Source of the DNA: Streptomyces sp. TSRI0107
GTDB taxonomy: Bacteria > Actinomycetota > Actinomycetes > Streptomycetales > Streptomycetaceae
Direction of reading: 5' to 3'
NCBI RefSeq assembly: GCF_001905845.1
Contig: NZ_LIVZ01000001.1
Span: 1 to 64,000, forward strand
DNA: 64,000 bases
Below the pieces are notes generated by a model, which was not told the DNA's origin, made no database searches, and worked only from the letters and a program-made list of their open reading frames with translations. A program made the position numbers and the translations under genes. Below, one piece after another: positions 20,297 to 28,824 of this stretch (position 1 is its first letter; every line of letters begins with the position of its first letter).

Positions 20297-20337
20297 GCCG
20301 AAGGGCCGGGTCACCCACGGGTGCCCGGCCCTTCGGC
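20297..20337 (+). terminator. Terminator after secA
   Basis: A long hairpin: GCCGAAGGGCCGGG (from 20297) with CCCGGCCCTTCGGC (to 20337), extended by CACCC/GGGTG near the loop with one mismatch. It also lies at the 3' end of the convergent Rv3235-family gene and could serve both. Confidence 0.85.
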
Positions 20338-20344
20338 ATGCCAG

Positions 20345-21028
20345 TCAGTCGTCGTCCGCGCGGGGGCGGCGCGGGCCGTCCAGTTCCACGGCCGTGCAGC
20401 GCCAGCGGCGGTCCCGGCCCAGTTCCAGGCGGAAGGCCATGGCGCGCAGACGGTCGCCGGTGCGGATGCGGGCGAAGGCCTCGAAGGCGCCCGGACGGGG
20501 CTCGTAGTAGCCGATGTCGCGGAGCACGGGGCGGGGGCCGGGGGAGCGCAGGGGGCCGGTCTCGGCGAGCCGGGTGAGGTCGTCGTAGGCGTGTCCCAGC
20601 GTGTACCCGAGCATCGAGTGGACGGGGCGCCGGCCGCTGAGGACCAGCAGCAGACGTTCGGCGAAGAGGTCGGTGGGGCGGGGCTGCGGGACCGGGCGGC
20701 GCGGGGTCTGGGGCGGGACCCTCAGGGGCGCGTGCGGTGTGTGCGGTGCGGCCGTGCGGACGCCGTCGGCGGGGTGCGCGTGGGGCGCGGGCGGAAGGGT
20801 GCCGGGCGGCGCCGTGCGGGGCGTCTGGGGGCGGGCGCCGGGCGGCGGCGTAAGGGGCGCCGCCGTACGAAGTGCCGGTGCGCCCGTGTCGGCAGACCCC
20901 GGGCGCCAGGCGCGGGGCGGGTTGGCGCCCGGGCGGCGGGTGTCCCGGCGGGAGTCGCGCCGGTTCGGAGGGCGGGTGCCGGGGCGGTCGGCGGGGTGGT
21001 GCTGGGCCCTGGTCATGACCTTGTTCAT
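20345..21028 (-). CDS. Rv3235 family protein
   Basis: 227 aa. The first half is low-complexity (Pro, Arg, Ala, Thr; many PP and RR pairs). The conserved part is the C-terminal 110 residues (LFAERLLLVLSGRRPVHSMLGYTLGHAYDDL and RDIGYYEPRPGAFEAFARI), which resembles the actinobacterial Rv3235 family found next to secA. The biochemical function is unknown. The start was placed at the ATG with GGGGA 4-8 nt upstream; an in-frame ATG at 21154 would add 42 residues without a clear ribosome site. Confidence 0.75.
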   Translation of the reverse strand: MNKVMTRAQHHPADRPGTRPPNRRDSRRDTRRPGANPPRAWRPGSADTGAPALRTAAPLTPPPGARPQTPRTAPPGTLPPAPHAHPADGVRTAAPHTPHAPLRVPPQTPRRPVPQPRPTDLFAERLLLVLSGRRPVHSMLGYTLGHAYDDLTRLAETGPLRSPGPRPVLRDIGYYEPRPGAFEAFARIRTGDRLRAMAFRLELGRDRRWRCTAVELDGPRRPRADDD

Positions 21029-21334
21029 GGGATCCCCGTGTTTCGCCGGGCCCGGAGATACCGGGCGGTAACTTGCTGGTGGTGATCTTGTACGGGGCGG
21101 CGGACCCGGCGGCAAGGACTCCGCAAGTCGGGGTCGGGGCCCGGGAACATTCACTTATCTGGGTGATCTCAAGGGGGAAAGGCCTGGTGGGCGAGGTGCG
21201 GCGGGTGAATTCGCGGGCCTCGGGTGGACGGCTTGCAAGGCCCGGGCAGAGACCCGAAAGGGGACGCCCGCACGTATCCTGAAGGCTCTTCGAAGCCTTG
21301 CGGGGCCCTCCGACCACGAAAGAGGCGGCCAGCC
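21029..21334. other. Divergent intergenic region
   Basis: 306 bp between the Rv3235-family gene (minus) and the DUF6912 gene (plus). It must contain both promoters. I see a possible -10 TATCCT near 21275 for the plus gene but no matching -35, and no gene that I can support. Confidence 0.4.
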
Positions 21335-21850
21335 ATGCGCGTCTACGTCCCCCTGACCCTCCCTGGTCTCGCCGAGGCGTACAAGACGGGAGAGCTCGGG
21401 GCGGGACCGCTCCTCGCCTACGCCGTCACGCCCGCGCTGCGCGAGTGGTACCTGTCCGACGACATCGAGGAACTGGAGTACGCGGCGCTCGGCCGGGCCG
21501 CGCTCGCCTCGCTGCGGCGGCTCGCGGAGGACGCCGCGGCACCGCGCCGGCGGGTCGTGGTCGCCGTCGACGTACCGGACGGCGCGGCCGTGGCCGACCC
21601 CGACCGGGCGCTCGACCCGGCGGCGCTCGGCGAGGTGCGGGTGGCCGGCGCGGTGCCGCTGGCCAAGGCGGCCTCCGTGCACGTCGACGCGGAGGACGCG
21701 GAGGCGGACGTGGCCGCGGCCGTGCAGGCGCTCGAGGCGGCGGACGGCGGGGACGACGACGCGCAGTTCGTGGTGGACGGGGCCGATGACCACGAGCTGC
21801 TGTGGTTCGCGACGCAGGAGATCCCGAACCTGGTCGGGCAGGGCCGCTGA
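21335..21850 (+). CDS. DUF6912 family protein
   Basis: 171 aa. It starts MRVYVPLTLPGLAEAYKTGELG, typical of a family conserved in actinobacteria near secA, and continues with YAVTPALREWYLSDDIEELEY. It is acidic, has no signal peptide or membrane span, and contains an alanine/aspartate-rich C-terminal half. The function is unknown. The ATG has AGAGGCGG upstream. The HAD gene follows after 59 bp on the same strand. Confidence 0.85.
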   Translation: MRVYVPLTLPGLAEAYKTGELGAGPLLAYAVTPALREWYLSDDIEELEYAALGRAALASLRRLAEDAAAPRRRVVVAVDVPDGAAVADPDRALDPAALGEVRVAGAVPLAKAASVHVDAEDAEADVAAAVQALEAADGGDDDAQFVVDGADDHELLWFATQEIPNLVGQGR

Positions 21851-21909
21851 GACCCCCTTTCCACCTGGGCTTCTCTTGATTGTCAGTGCCGGCGGGTACG
21901 GTTTTCGGC

Positions 21910-22578
21910 ATGGGGAAGCTGGAAGCCGCGCACATCGTGTGGGACTGGAACGGCACGCTGTTCCACGACAATGACGCGATCATCGGGGCGACGAACGCGG
22001 CGTTCGCCGAGCTGGGGCTGAAGCCGATCACGCTGGAGCAGTACCGGGCGCTGTACTGCGTGCCGGTGCCGAAGTTCTACGAGCGGCTGATGGGGCGGCT
22101 GCCGACGGACGCGGAGTGGGAGGTCATGGACGGGACCTTCCACCGGTACTACACCGAGCACCGGGTGCGGTGCGGGCTCACCGAGGGCGCGGTGGAGCTG
22201 CTGGCGGGGTGGCGGTCGGCGGGGCGGAGCCAGTCGATCCTGAGCATGTACGGGCACGACGACCTCGTGCCGCTGGTGCGCGGCTTCGGGATCGAGAGCC
22301 ACTTCATACGCGTCGACGGGCGCACCGGGCCCTCCGGGGGCAGCAAGGCCGAGCACATGGTGCGGCATCTCGCGGCGCTGGCCGGGGTGAACCCCGAGCG
22401 GACGGTGGTCATCGGCGACGCCGCGGACGACGCGGTGGCCGCGCTGCACGTCGGAGCGCGGGCCGTGCTGTACACCGGGGGGTCGCACAGCCGGGGCAGC
22501 CTGGAGTCGGCGGGCGTGCCGGTGGTGGACACCCTTCAGGAGGCGGTCGCGGAGGCGGAGCGGCTGGCGGCGGCCTGA
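21910..22578 (+). CDS. HAD superfamily phosphatase
   Basis: 222 aa. HAD motif I is present as WDWNGTLFHDN (nucleophile Asp in D-W-N-G-T, where Asn replaces the usual second Asp), motif II as ILSMYG, and motif IV as GDAADDAVAALH. A cap domain lies between motifs I and II, as in phosphoglycolate-phosphatase-like enzymes. The substrate is unknown. The Asn in the DxDx(T/V) position is seen in some HAD branches and may change the reaction. The ATG start places motif I at residues 12-16. A GTG ten codons upstream is less likely. Confidence 0.85.
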   Translation: MGKLEAAHIVWDWNGTLFHDNDAIIGATNAAFAELGLKPITLEQYRALYCVPVPKFYERLMGRLPTDAEWEVMDGTFHRYYTEHRVRCGLTEGAVELLAGWRSAGRSQSILSMYGHDDLVPLVRGFGIESHFIRVDGRTGPSGGSKAEHMVRHLAALAGVNPERTVVIGDAADDAVAALHVGARAVLYTGGSHSRGSLESAGVPVVDTLQEAVAEAERLAAA

Positions 22579-22592
22579 GGCGCGGCCCTGGT

Positions 22593-22698
22593 GCGGCCGC
22601 ACCCCCGGTCGGGTGACCGGTGCGCGGCCGCATCCCGGTCCGGTGACCGCCGCGGTCAGGTGTTCGCCGCGGTCAGGTGACCGCCGCGGTCAGGTCAC
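22593..22698. repeat. Short tandem repeats between convergent genes
   Basis: Two copies of a GCGGCCGCA-C-CCGGTC-GGTGACCG unit of about 30 bp (from 22593 and 22622) are followed by three copies of CGCCGCGGTCAGG spaced exactly 17 bp (22648, 22665, 22682). The palindrome TGACCGCCGCGGTCA occurs at 22644-22658 and 22678-22692. The last copy contains the stop codon of the DJ-1/PfpI gene. The hairpins could act as a two-way terminator. Confidence 0.7.
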
Positions 22699-23256
22699 CG
22701 GCGCCTTCGCGCGCAGGATCGTCAGGAACTCGCGCATCCAGGTGGGGTGGTCCGGCCAGGCGCGGGACGAGACGAGGGTGCCGTCGACCACGGCCTCGGC
22801 GTCCTGGAAAGTGGCGCCGGCGGACTGCATGTCCAGCTCCAGCGCGGGGTACGCGGTGACGCGGCGGCCGCGGAGGCCGTCCACCGCCGCGGTGATCAGG
22901 GGGCCGTGGCAGATCTGGGCCACGGGCTTGTCGGCATCGAAGAAGGACTTGAGGATCTTGCGGAGTTCAGGGTCGTTGCGGAGGTATTCGGGCGCTCGGC
23001 CGCCGGGGATGACCACGGCGGCGTACTGGCCGGGGTCGACCTCCGAGAAGGCGAGATCGGCGGGCCAGGAGTAGCCGGGTTTCTCGGTGTACGTGTCGAA
23101 GCCGGGTTCGAAGTCGTGGACCACGAACCGGAGCTTCTTGCGGGTGGGGGCGGCGATGTGGACCTCGTAGCCCTCTTCGAGGAGGCGTTGGTAGGGGTAC
23201 AGGACTTCGAGGGACTCTGCGGCGTCGCCGGTGAGGATGAGGACTTTGGCGGGCAT
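22690..23256 (-). CDS. DJ-1/PfpI family protein
   Basis: 188 aa. Class I glutamine-amidotransferase-like fold with the nucleophile elbow AQICHGPLI (Cys116-His117) and an acidic residue in VVIPGGRAPEYLR. Members include deglycases, the protease PfpI and stress proteins; the exact activity cannot be told from sequence. The distinctive DLAFSEVDPGQYAAVVIPGG stretch is typical of the PfpI/YhbO branch. It ends within the repeats described above and points toward the HAD gene. Confidence 0.85.
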   Translation of the reverse strand: MPAKVLILTGDAAESLEVLYPYQRLLEEGYEVHIAAPTRKKLRFVVHDFEPGFDTYTEKPGYSWPADLAFSEVDPGQYAAVVIPGGRAPEYLRNDPELRKILKSFFDADKPVAQICHGPLITAAVDGLRGRRVTAYPALELDMQSAGATFQDAEAVVDGTLVSSRAWPDHPTWMREFLTILRAKAPVT

Positions 23257-23796
23257 GTCGGGCGGCTCCCGTCCGGGTTGGCGTCAGGGGCAACGTGCAC
23301 TCGCGGGTGCGGTCTTGCCAAGAGGACGCGCCGGTTTTGAGGCACCCCGGCGCCGAGACCGGCGTCCCGGCGCCGCGCGACAGCGCGCGACTGCCTGCGG
23401 CCGAGCGCCCGGGACTGTGCAGACTGTCAAAGTTCCCGGCCTGGTTTTGTACACATACGGCTCATGACGGGCCCCCGGTAAGGAGCGATAGCCTTGGTGG
23501 CGTGATCAGCGCGATAGTTCGCGGGGGCATCGTCGCCCCTGCCCTGCGCCCGGGACGCACGGACGACATCCGTGACCGGGCGGTGGTCGCTGGTCTTCAC
23601 GGGCGGGTCGGGGCGTTCGAGGCCCCCGCCAAGGCGTCGTACGCGTCGGAAATGGCCGATTACCCCCCGCTCATCTCACCTCGCGGCATAGCGTCGAACC
23701 AGACCGGACACCCCGCGTCTCGGCGCCACGCCCGAAGGGCAGAGACCGTACTTCCTTCTACGTCACGCAACGGCGCGCGACAGGAGCCAGAGGACA
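23257..23796. other. Long intergenic region upstream of glutamate dehydrogenase
   Basis: 540 bp between two divergent genes. There is an AT-richer patch near 23447-23462 (GGTTTTGTACACATACGG) that could hold a promoter, with TGTCAA about 20 bp before it. A 187-residue open frame crosses the region (23295-23858) but it has unusual composition, overlaps the real gene and is not convincing. No RNA gene is recognised; a long leader for the downstream gene is possible. Confidence 0.4.
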
Positions 23797-26700
23797 ATGC
23801 AGACCAAGCTGGACGAAGCCAAGGCCGAGCTGCTCGACAGGGCCGCCCGGGTAGCTGAGAACAGCCCGGTCGGGGGGCACCTACCGACTGGGACGACGGA
23901 ACACGGCACCCCCGACCGGGAGGCCGTGCTCGCGTTCCTCCAGCGCTACTACCTGCACACCGCCCCGGAGGACCTCGCCGACCGTGACCCGGTCGACGTC
24001 TTCGGAGCCGCCTACTCCCACTACCGACTGGCCGAGAACCGCCCCCAGGGCACGGCCAACGTGCGCGTCCACACCCCGACCGTCGAGGAGAACGGCTGGA
24101 CCTGCAGCCACTCCGTGGTCGAGGTCGTCACCGACGACATGCCCTTCCTGGTCGACTCCGTCACCAACGAGCTGACCCGGCAGGGACGCGGCATCCATGT
24201 CGTCATCCACCCCCAGATCGTCGTGCGCCGCGACGTCACCGGCCGGCTGATCGAGGTGCTGCCCACCCGTCCCACCGGTGACCTGCCGCACGACGCGCAC
24301 ATCGAGTCCTGGATCCACGTCGAGATCGACCGCGAGACCGACCGCGCGGACCTGAAGCAGATCACCGTCGATCTGCTGCGGGTGCTGTCCGACGTGCGGG
24401 AGGCCGTCGAGGACTGGGGCAAGATGCGCGACGCCGCCGTGCGCATCGCCGAGGGCCTGCCGGACGAGCCGATCGCCGGCGACCTGCCCGGGCAGGAGAT
24501 CGAGGAGGCCCGCGAGCTGCTGCGCTGGCTGGCCGACGACCACTTCACGTTCCTCGGCTACCGCGAGTATCAGCTGCGCGACGACGATTCCCTCGCCGCC
24601 GTCCCAGGAACCGGCCTCGGTATTCTGCGCTCCGACCCGCACCACGCCGGAGACGACCAGCACCCGGTCAGCCCGTCGTTCGAACGGCTGCCCGCCGACG
24701 CCCGCGCCAAGGCGCGCGAGCACAAGCTGCTGGTCCTGACCAAGGCGAACAGCCGGGCCACCGTGCACCGGCCGTCGTACCTGGACTACATCGGCGTCAA
24801 GAAGTTCGACGCGGACGGGAACGTCGTCGGTGAGCGGCGCTTCCTCGGACTGTTCTCCTCCGCCGCCTACACCGAGTCCGTGCGCCGGGTGCCGGTGATC
24901 CGCCGCAAGGTCGACGCGGTGCTGAAGGGCGCCGGTTTCTCGCCCCACAGCCACGACGGGCGTGACCTGCTGCAGATCCTGGAGACGTACCCGCGCGACG
25001 AGCTGTTCCAGACGCCGGTCGACGAGCTCCAGGCCATCGTCACCTCCGTGCTGTACCTCCAGGAGCGCCGGCGCCTGCGGCTCTACCTGCGCCAGGACGA
25101 GTACGGCCGCTACTACTCCGCCCTCGTCTACCTTCCGCGCGACCGCTACACCACCGGCGTGCGGCTGCGGATCATCGACATCCTCAAGGAGGAACTGGGC
25201 GGCACCAGCGTCGACTTCACCGCCTGGAACACCGAGTCGATCCTGTCCCGGCTGCACTTCGTGGTCCGCGTGCCGCAGGGCACCGAGCTGCCGCAGCTGT
25301 CCGACGCCGACAAGGAGCGCATCGAGGCCCGCCTGGTCGAGGCCACCCGCTCCTGGGCCGACGGCTTCGCGGAGGCGCTGAACGCCGAGTTCGGCGAGGA
25401 GCGCGCGGCGGAGCTGCTGCGCCGCTACGGCAACGCCTTCACCGAGGGCTACAAGGCCGACCACAGCCCGCGCAGCGCGGTCGCCGACCTCGCCCAGCTG
25501 GAACGTCTCGGCGAGGACCAGAACTTCGCGCTCAGCCTGTACGAGCCGGTCGGCGCCGGCCCGGACGAGCGCCGCTTCAAGATCTACCGCAAGGGCGACG
25601 CCGTCTCCCTGTCCGCGGTGCTGCCGGTCCTCAACCGGCTCGGCGTCGAGGTGATGGACGAGCGGCCCTACGAGCTGCGCGGCGCGGACCGCCGGGTCGC
25701 CTGGATCTACGACTTCGGCCTGCGCATGCCGAAGCCGCAGAGCGGCGGCGCGGACGGCGCCTACGCCAGTGACGACGCCCGTGAGCGGTTCCAGGACGCG
25801 TTCGCCGCCACCTGGAACGGCCAGGCGGAGAACGACGGCTTCAACGCGCTGGTGCTGAGTGCCGGGCTGAACTGGCGGCAGGCCATGGTGCTGCGGGCGT
25901 ACGCGAAGTACCTGCGGCAGGCGGGGTCCACGTTCAGCCAGGACTACATGGAGGACACCCTCCGCGACAACGTCCACACCACGCGGCTGCTGGTCTCCCT
26001 GTTCGAGGCGCGGATGTCGCCGGAGCGGCAGCGCGCCGGGCACGAGATCGTCGACGCCCTGCTGGAGGAGCTGGACGCGGCGCTCGACCAGGTGGCGAGC
26101 CTCGACGAGGACCGCATCCTGCGGTCGTTCCTGACCGTCATCAAGGCGACCCTGCGGACCAACTTCTTCCAGAAGACCGAGGACGGCACGCCGCACGACT
26201 ACGTGTCGATGAAGTTCGACCCGCAGGCCATCCCGGACCTGCCGGCGCCCCGCCCGGCGTTCGAGATCTGGGTGTACTCGCCGCGCGTCGAGGGCGTGCA
26301 CCTGCGCTTCGGCAAGGTCGCGCGCGGCGGTCTGCGCTGGTCGGACCGGCGCGAGGACTTCCGCACCGAGATCCTGGGCCTGGTCAAGGCGCAGATGGTG
26401 AAGAACACGGTGATCGTGCCGGTCGGCGCCAAGGGCGGCTTCGTCGCCAAGCAGCTGCCCGACCCGGCCGTCGACCGCGACGCGTGGCTGGCCGAGGGCA
26501 TCGCCAGCTACAAGACGTTCATCTCGGCACTGCTCGACATCACCGACAACATGGTGGCCGGAGAGGTCGTGCCGCCCGCCGACGTCGTCCGGCACGACGA
26601 GGACGACACCTACCTCGTCGTCGCCGCCGACAAGGGCACCGCGACGTTCTCCGACATCGCCAACGAGGTCGCCGAGAAGTACAGCTTCTGGCTCGGCGAC

Positions 26701-28734
26701 GCCTTCGCCTCCGGCGGCAGCGCGGGCTACGACCACAAGGGCATGGGCATCACCGCGCGCGGCGCCTGGGAGTCCGTCAAGCGGCACTTCCGCGAGCTGG
26801 GCGTGGACACGCAGACCGAGGACTTCACGGTCGTCGGCATCGGCGACATGTCCGGTGACGTGTTCGGCAACGGCATGCTGCTCAGCGAGCACATCCGCCT
26901 GGTCGCCGCCTTCGACCACCGGCACATCTTCATCGACCCCGACCCGGACGCGGCCGTCTCCTACGCCGAGCGCCGCCGCGTCTTCGAGCTGCCCCGCTCC
27001 AGCTGGGCCGACTACAACACCGACCTGATCTCCGCGGGCGGCGGCGTCTTCCCCCGCACCGCCAAGGCGATCCCGGTCAACGCGCACATCCGTGAGGCGC
27101 TGGGCATCGAGGGCAAGGTCACCAAGATGACCCCGGCCGACCTGATGAAGGCGGTCCTGCAGGCGCCGGTGGACCTGCTGTGGAACGGCGGCATCGGCAC
27201 CTACGTGAAGTCCAGCACCGAGTCCCACGCGGACGTCGGCGACAAGGCCAACGACGCCATCCGCGTCGACGGCCAGGACCTGCGCGTCAAGGTGGTCGGC
27301 GAGGGCGGCAACCTGGGTCTGACCCAGCTCGGCCGGATCGAGTTCGCGCGGCACGGCGGCCGGATCAACACCGACGCCATCGACAACAGCGCGGGTGTGG
27401 ACACCTCCGACCACGAGGTGAACATCAAGATCCTGCTGAACGGCCTGGTCACGGACGGCGACATGACCGTCAAGCAGCGCAACCGCCTGCTCGCCGAGAT
27501 GACCGACGAGGTCGGCCGGCTGGTGCTGCGCAACAACTACGCGCAGAACACGGCGATCGCCAACGCGCTCGCCCAGTCCAAGGACATGCTCCACGCCCAG
27601 CAGCGCTATCTGCGCCACCTGGTGCGCGAGGGCCACCTGGACCGGGCCCTGGAGTTCCTGCCGACCGACCGCCAGATCCGCGAGCGCCTCGGCAGCGGCC
27701 ACGGCCTGACCGGCCCGGAGACGGCCGTCCTGCTGGCGTACACGAAGATCACGGTCGCCGAGGAACTGCTGCACACCTCGCTGCCGGACGACCCGTACCT
27801 GCGCAGCCTGCTGTACGCGTACTTCCCGACGGCGCTGCGCGAGCAGTTCCCGCAGTACATCGACAGCCACCCGCTGCGCCGTGAGATCACCACGACGGTG
27901 CTGGTCAACGACACGGTCAACACCGGCGGTACGACGTATCTGCACCGGATGCGCGAGGAGACCGGCGCGTCGCTGGAGGAGATCGTCCGGGCGCAGACCG
28001 CGGCCCGCGCGATCTTCCGCTCGGCGCCGGTGTGGGACGCGGTCGAGGCGCTGGACAACAAGGTCGAGGCCGAGGTCCAGACCCGGATCCGGCTGCACTC
28101 CCGCCGGCTGGTGGAGCGCGGCACGCGCTGGCTGCTCAACAACCGGCCGCAGCCGCTCCAGCTCGCCGAGACCGTCTCGTTCTTCGCGGAGCGGGTCGAG
28201 CAGGTCTGGAACGAGCTGCCGAAGCTGCTGCGCGGCGCGGACCTGGAGTGGTGGCAGAAGATCCACGACGAGCTGACCGACGCCGGGGTGCCGGACGAGC
28301 TGGCCACGCGGGTGGCCGGGTTCTCCTCGGCGTTCCCGACGCTGGACATCGTCTCGGTGGCCGACCGCATGGGCAAGGAGCCGCTGGACGTCGCCGAGGT
28401 CTACTACGACCTCGCCGACCGCCTCGGCATCACCCAGCTCATGGACCGCATCATCGAGCTGCCCCGCGCGGACCGCTGGCAGTCCATGGCCCGCGCGGCC
28501 ATCCGCGAGGACCTGTTCGCCGCGCACGCCGCCCTCACGGCCGACGTGCTGACGGTGGGCAACGGCACGTCCACGCCGGAGCAGCGGTTCGAGGGCTGGC
28601 AGGAGCGGAACGCGGCGATCCTCGGCCGCGCCCGCACCACCCTGGAGGAGATCCAGAGCTCGGACGCCTTCGACCTCGCCAACCTGTCGGTGGCGATGCG
28701 GACGATGCGCACGCTGCTGCGGTCGCACGCGTAG
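23797..28734 (+). CDS. gdh: NAD-dependent glutamate dehydrogenase, large (180 kDa) type
   Basis: 1645 aa. It oxidises glutamate to 2-oxoglutarate and ammonia with NAD. It has the layout of the giant GDH class first described in Streptomyces clavuligerus: about 700 residues of N-terminal ACT-like regulatory domains, a catalytic core (about 790-1230) with GGLRWSDRREDFRTEILGL, the Lys-rich VKAQMVKNTVIVPVGAKGGF and the NAD-binding region VVGEGGNLGLTQLGR, and a helical C-terminal domain. The ATG has AGAGGAC upstream. It is probably catabolic and allosterically controlled. It is a single-gene unit with its own terminator. The length is normal for the family. Confidence 0.97.
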   Translation: MQTKLDEAKAELLDRAARVAENSPVGGHLPTGTTEHGTPDREAVLAFLQRYYLHTAPEDLADRDPVDVFGAAYSHYRLAENRPQGTANVRVHTPTVEENGWTCSHSVVEVVTDDMPFLVDSVTNELTRQGRGIHVVIHPQIVVRRDVTGRLIEVLPTRPTGDLPHDAHIESWIHVEIDRETDRADLKQITVDLLRVLSDVREAVEDWGKMRDAAVRIAEGLPDEPIAGDLPGQEIEEARELLRWLADDHFTFLGYREYQLRDDDSLAAVPGTGLGILRSDPHHAGDDQHPVSPSFERLPADARAKAREHKLLVLTKANSRATVHRPSYLDYIGVKKFDADGNVVGERRFLGLFSSAAYTESVRRVPVIRRKVDAVLKGAGFSPHSHDGRDLLQILETYPRDELFQTPVDELQAIVTSVLYLQERRRLRLYLRQDEYGRYYSALVYLPRDRYTTGVRLRIIDILKEELGGTSVDFTAWNTESILSRLHFVVRVPQGTELPQLSDADKERIEARLVEATRSWADGFAEALNAEFGEERAAELLRRYGNAFTEGYKADHSPRSAVADLAQLERLGEDQNFALSLYEPVGAGPDERRFKIYRKGDAVSLSAVLPVLNRLGVEVMDERPYELRGADRRVAWIYDFGLRMPKPQSGGADGAYASDDARERFQDAFAATWNGQAENDGFNALVLSAGLNWRQAMVLRAYAKYLRQAGSTFSQDYMEDTLRDNVHTTRLLVSLFEARMSPERQRAGHEIVDALLEELDAALDQVASLDEDRILRSFLTVIKATLRTNFFQKTEDGTPHDYVSMKFDPQAIPDLPAPRPAFEIWVYSPRVEGVHLRFGKVARGGLRWSDRREDFRTEILGLVKAQMVKNTVIVPVGAKGGFVAKQLPDPAVDRDAWLAEGIASYKTFISALLDITDNMVAGEVVPPADVVRHDEDDTYLVVAADKGTATFSDIANEVAEKYSFWLGDAFASGGSAGYDHKGMGITARGAWESVKRHFRELGVDTQTEDFTVVGIGDMSGDVFGNGMLLSEHIRLVAAFDHRHIFIDPDPDAAVSYAERRRVFELPRSSWADYNTDLISAGGGVFPRTAKAIPVNAHIREALGIEGKVTKMTPADLMKAVLQAPVDLLWNGGIGTYVKSSTESHADVGDKANDAIRVDGQDLRVKVVGEGGNLGLTQLGRIEFARHGGRINTDAIDNSAGVDTSDHEVNIKILLNGLVTDGDMTVKQRNRLLAEMTDEVGRLVLRNNYAQNTAIANALAQSKDMLHAQQRYLRHLVREGHLDRALEFLPTDRQIRERLGSGHGLTGPETAVLLAYTKITVAEELLHTSLPDDPYLRSLLYAYFPTALREQFPQYIDSHPLRREITTTVLVNDTVNTGGTTYLHRMREETGASLEEIVRAQTAARAIFRSAPVWDAVEALDNKVEAEVQTRIRLHSRRLVERGTRWLLNNRPQPLQLAETVSFFAERVEQVWNELPKLLRGADLEWWQKIHDELTDAGVPDELATRVAGFSSAFPTLDIVSVADRMGKEPLDVAEVYYDLADRLGITQLMDRIIELPRADRWQSMARAAIREDLFAAHAALTADVLTVGNGTSTPEQRFEGWQERNAAILGRARTTLEEIQSSDAFDLANLSVAMRTMRTLLRSHA

Positions 28735-28773
28735 GCGTACGAGGTCTACGACGTCGTAGGCGTACGGCGTGAG

Positions 28774-28811
28774 AGGGCGCCCCGGGCCTCACAGGTCCGG
28801 GGCGCCCTTTT
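28774..28811 (+). terminator. Terminator after glutamate dehydrogenase
   Basis: 12-bp perfect stem AGGGCGCCCCGG (28774-28785) with CCGGGGCGCCCT (28797-28808), followed by TTT. It sits between convergent genes. Confidence 0.9.
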
Positions 28812-28824
28812 CGTTGCCCAGCGC

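Noticed and set aside
23295..23858. A 187-codon plus-strand frame upstream of the glutamate dehydrogenase
   Set aside because: It overlaps the start of the real gene in another frame, lacks a ribosome site and family resemblance, and its composition is not gene-like.
23881..28728. A 1615-codon frame antisense to the glutamate dehydrogenase
   Set aside because: Composition is Val/Leu/Asp/Gly/Arg-rich shadow sequence; the plus-strand gene matches a known family along its whole length.
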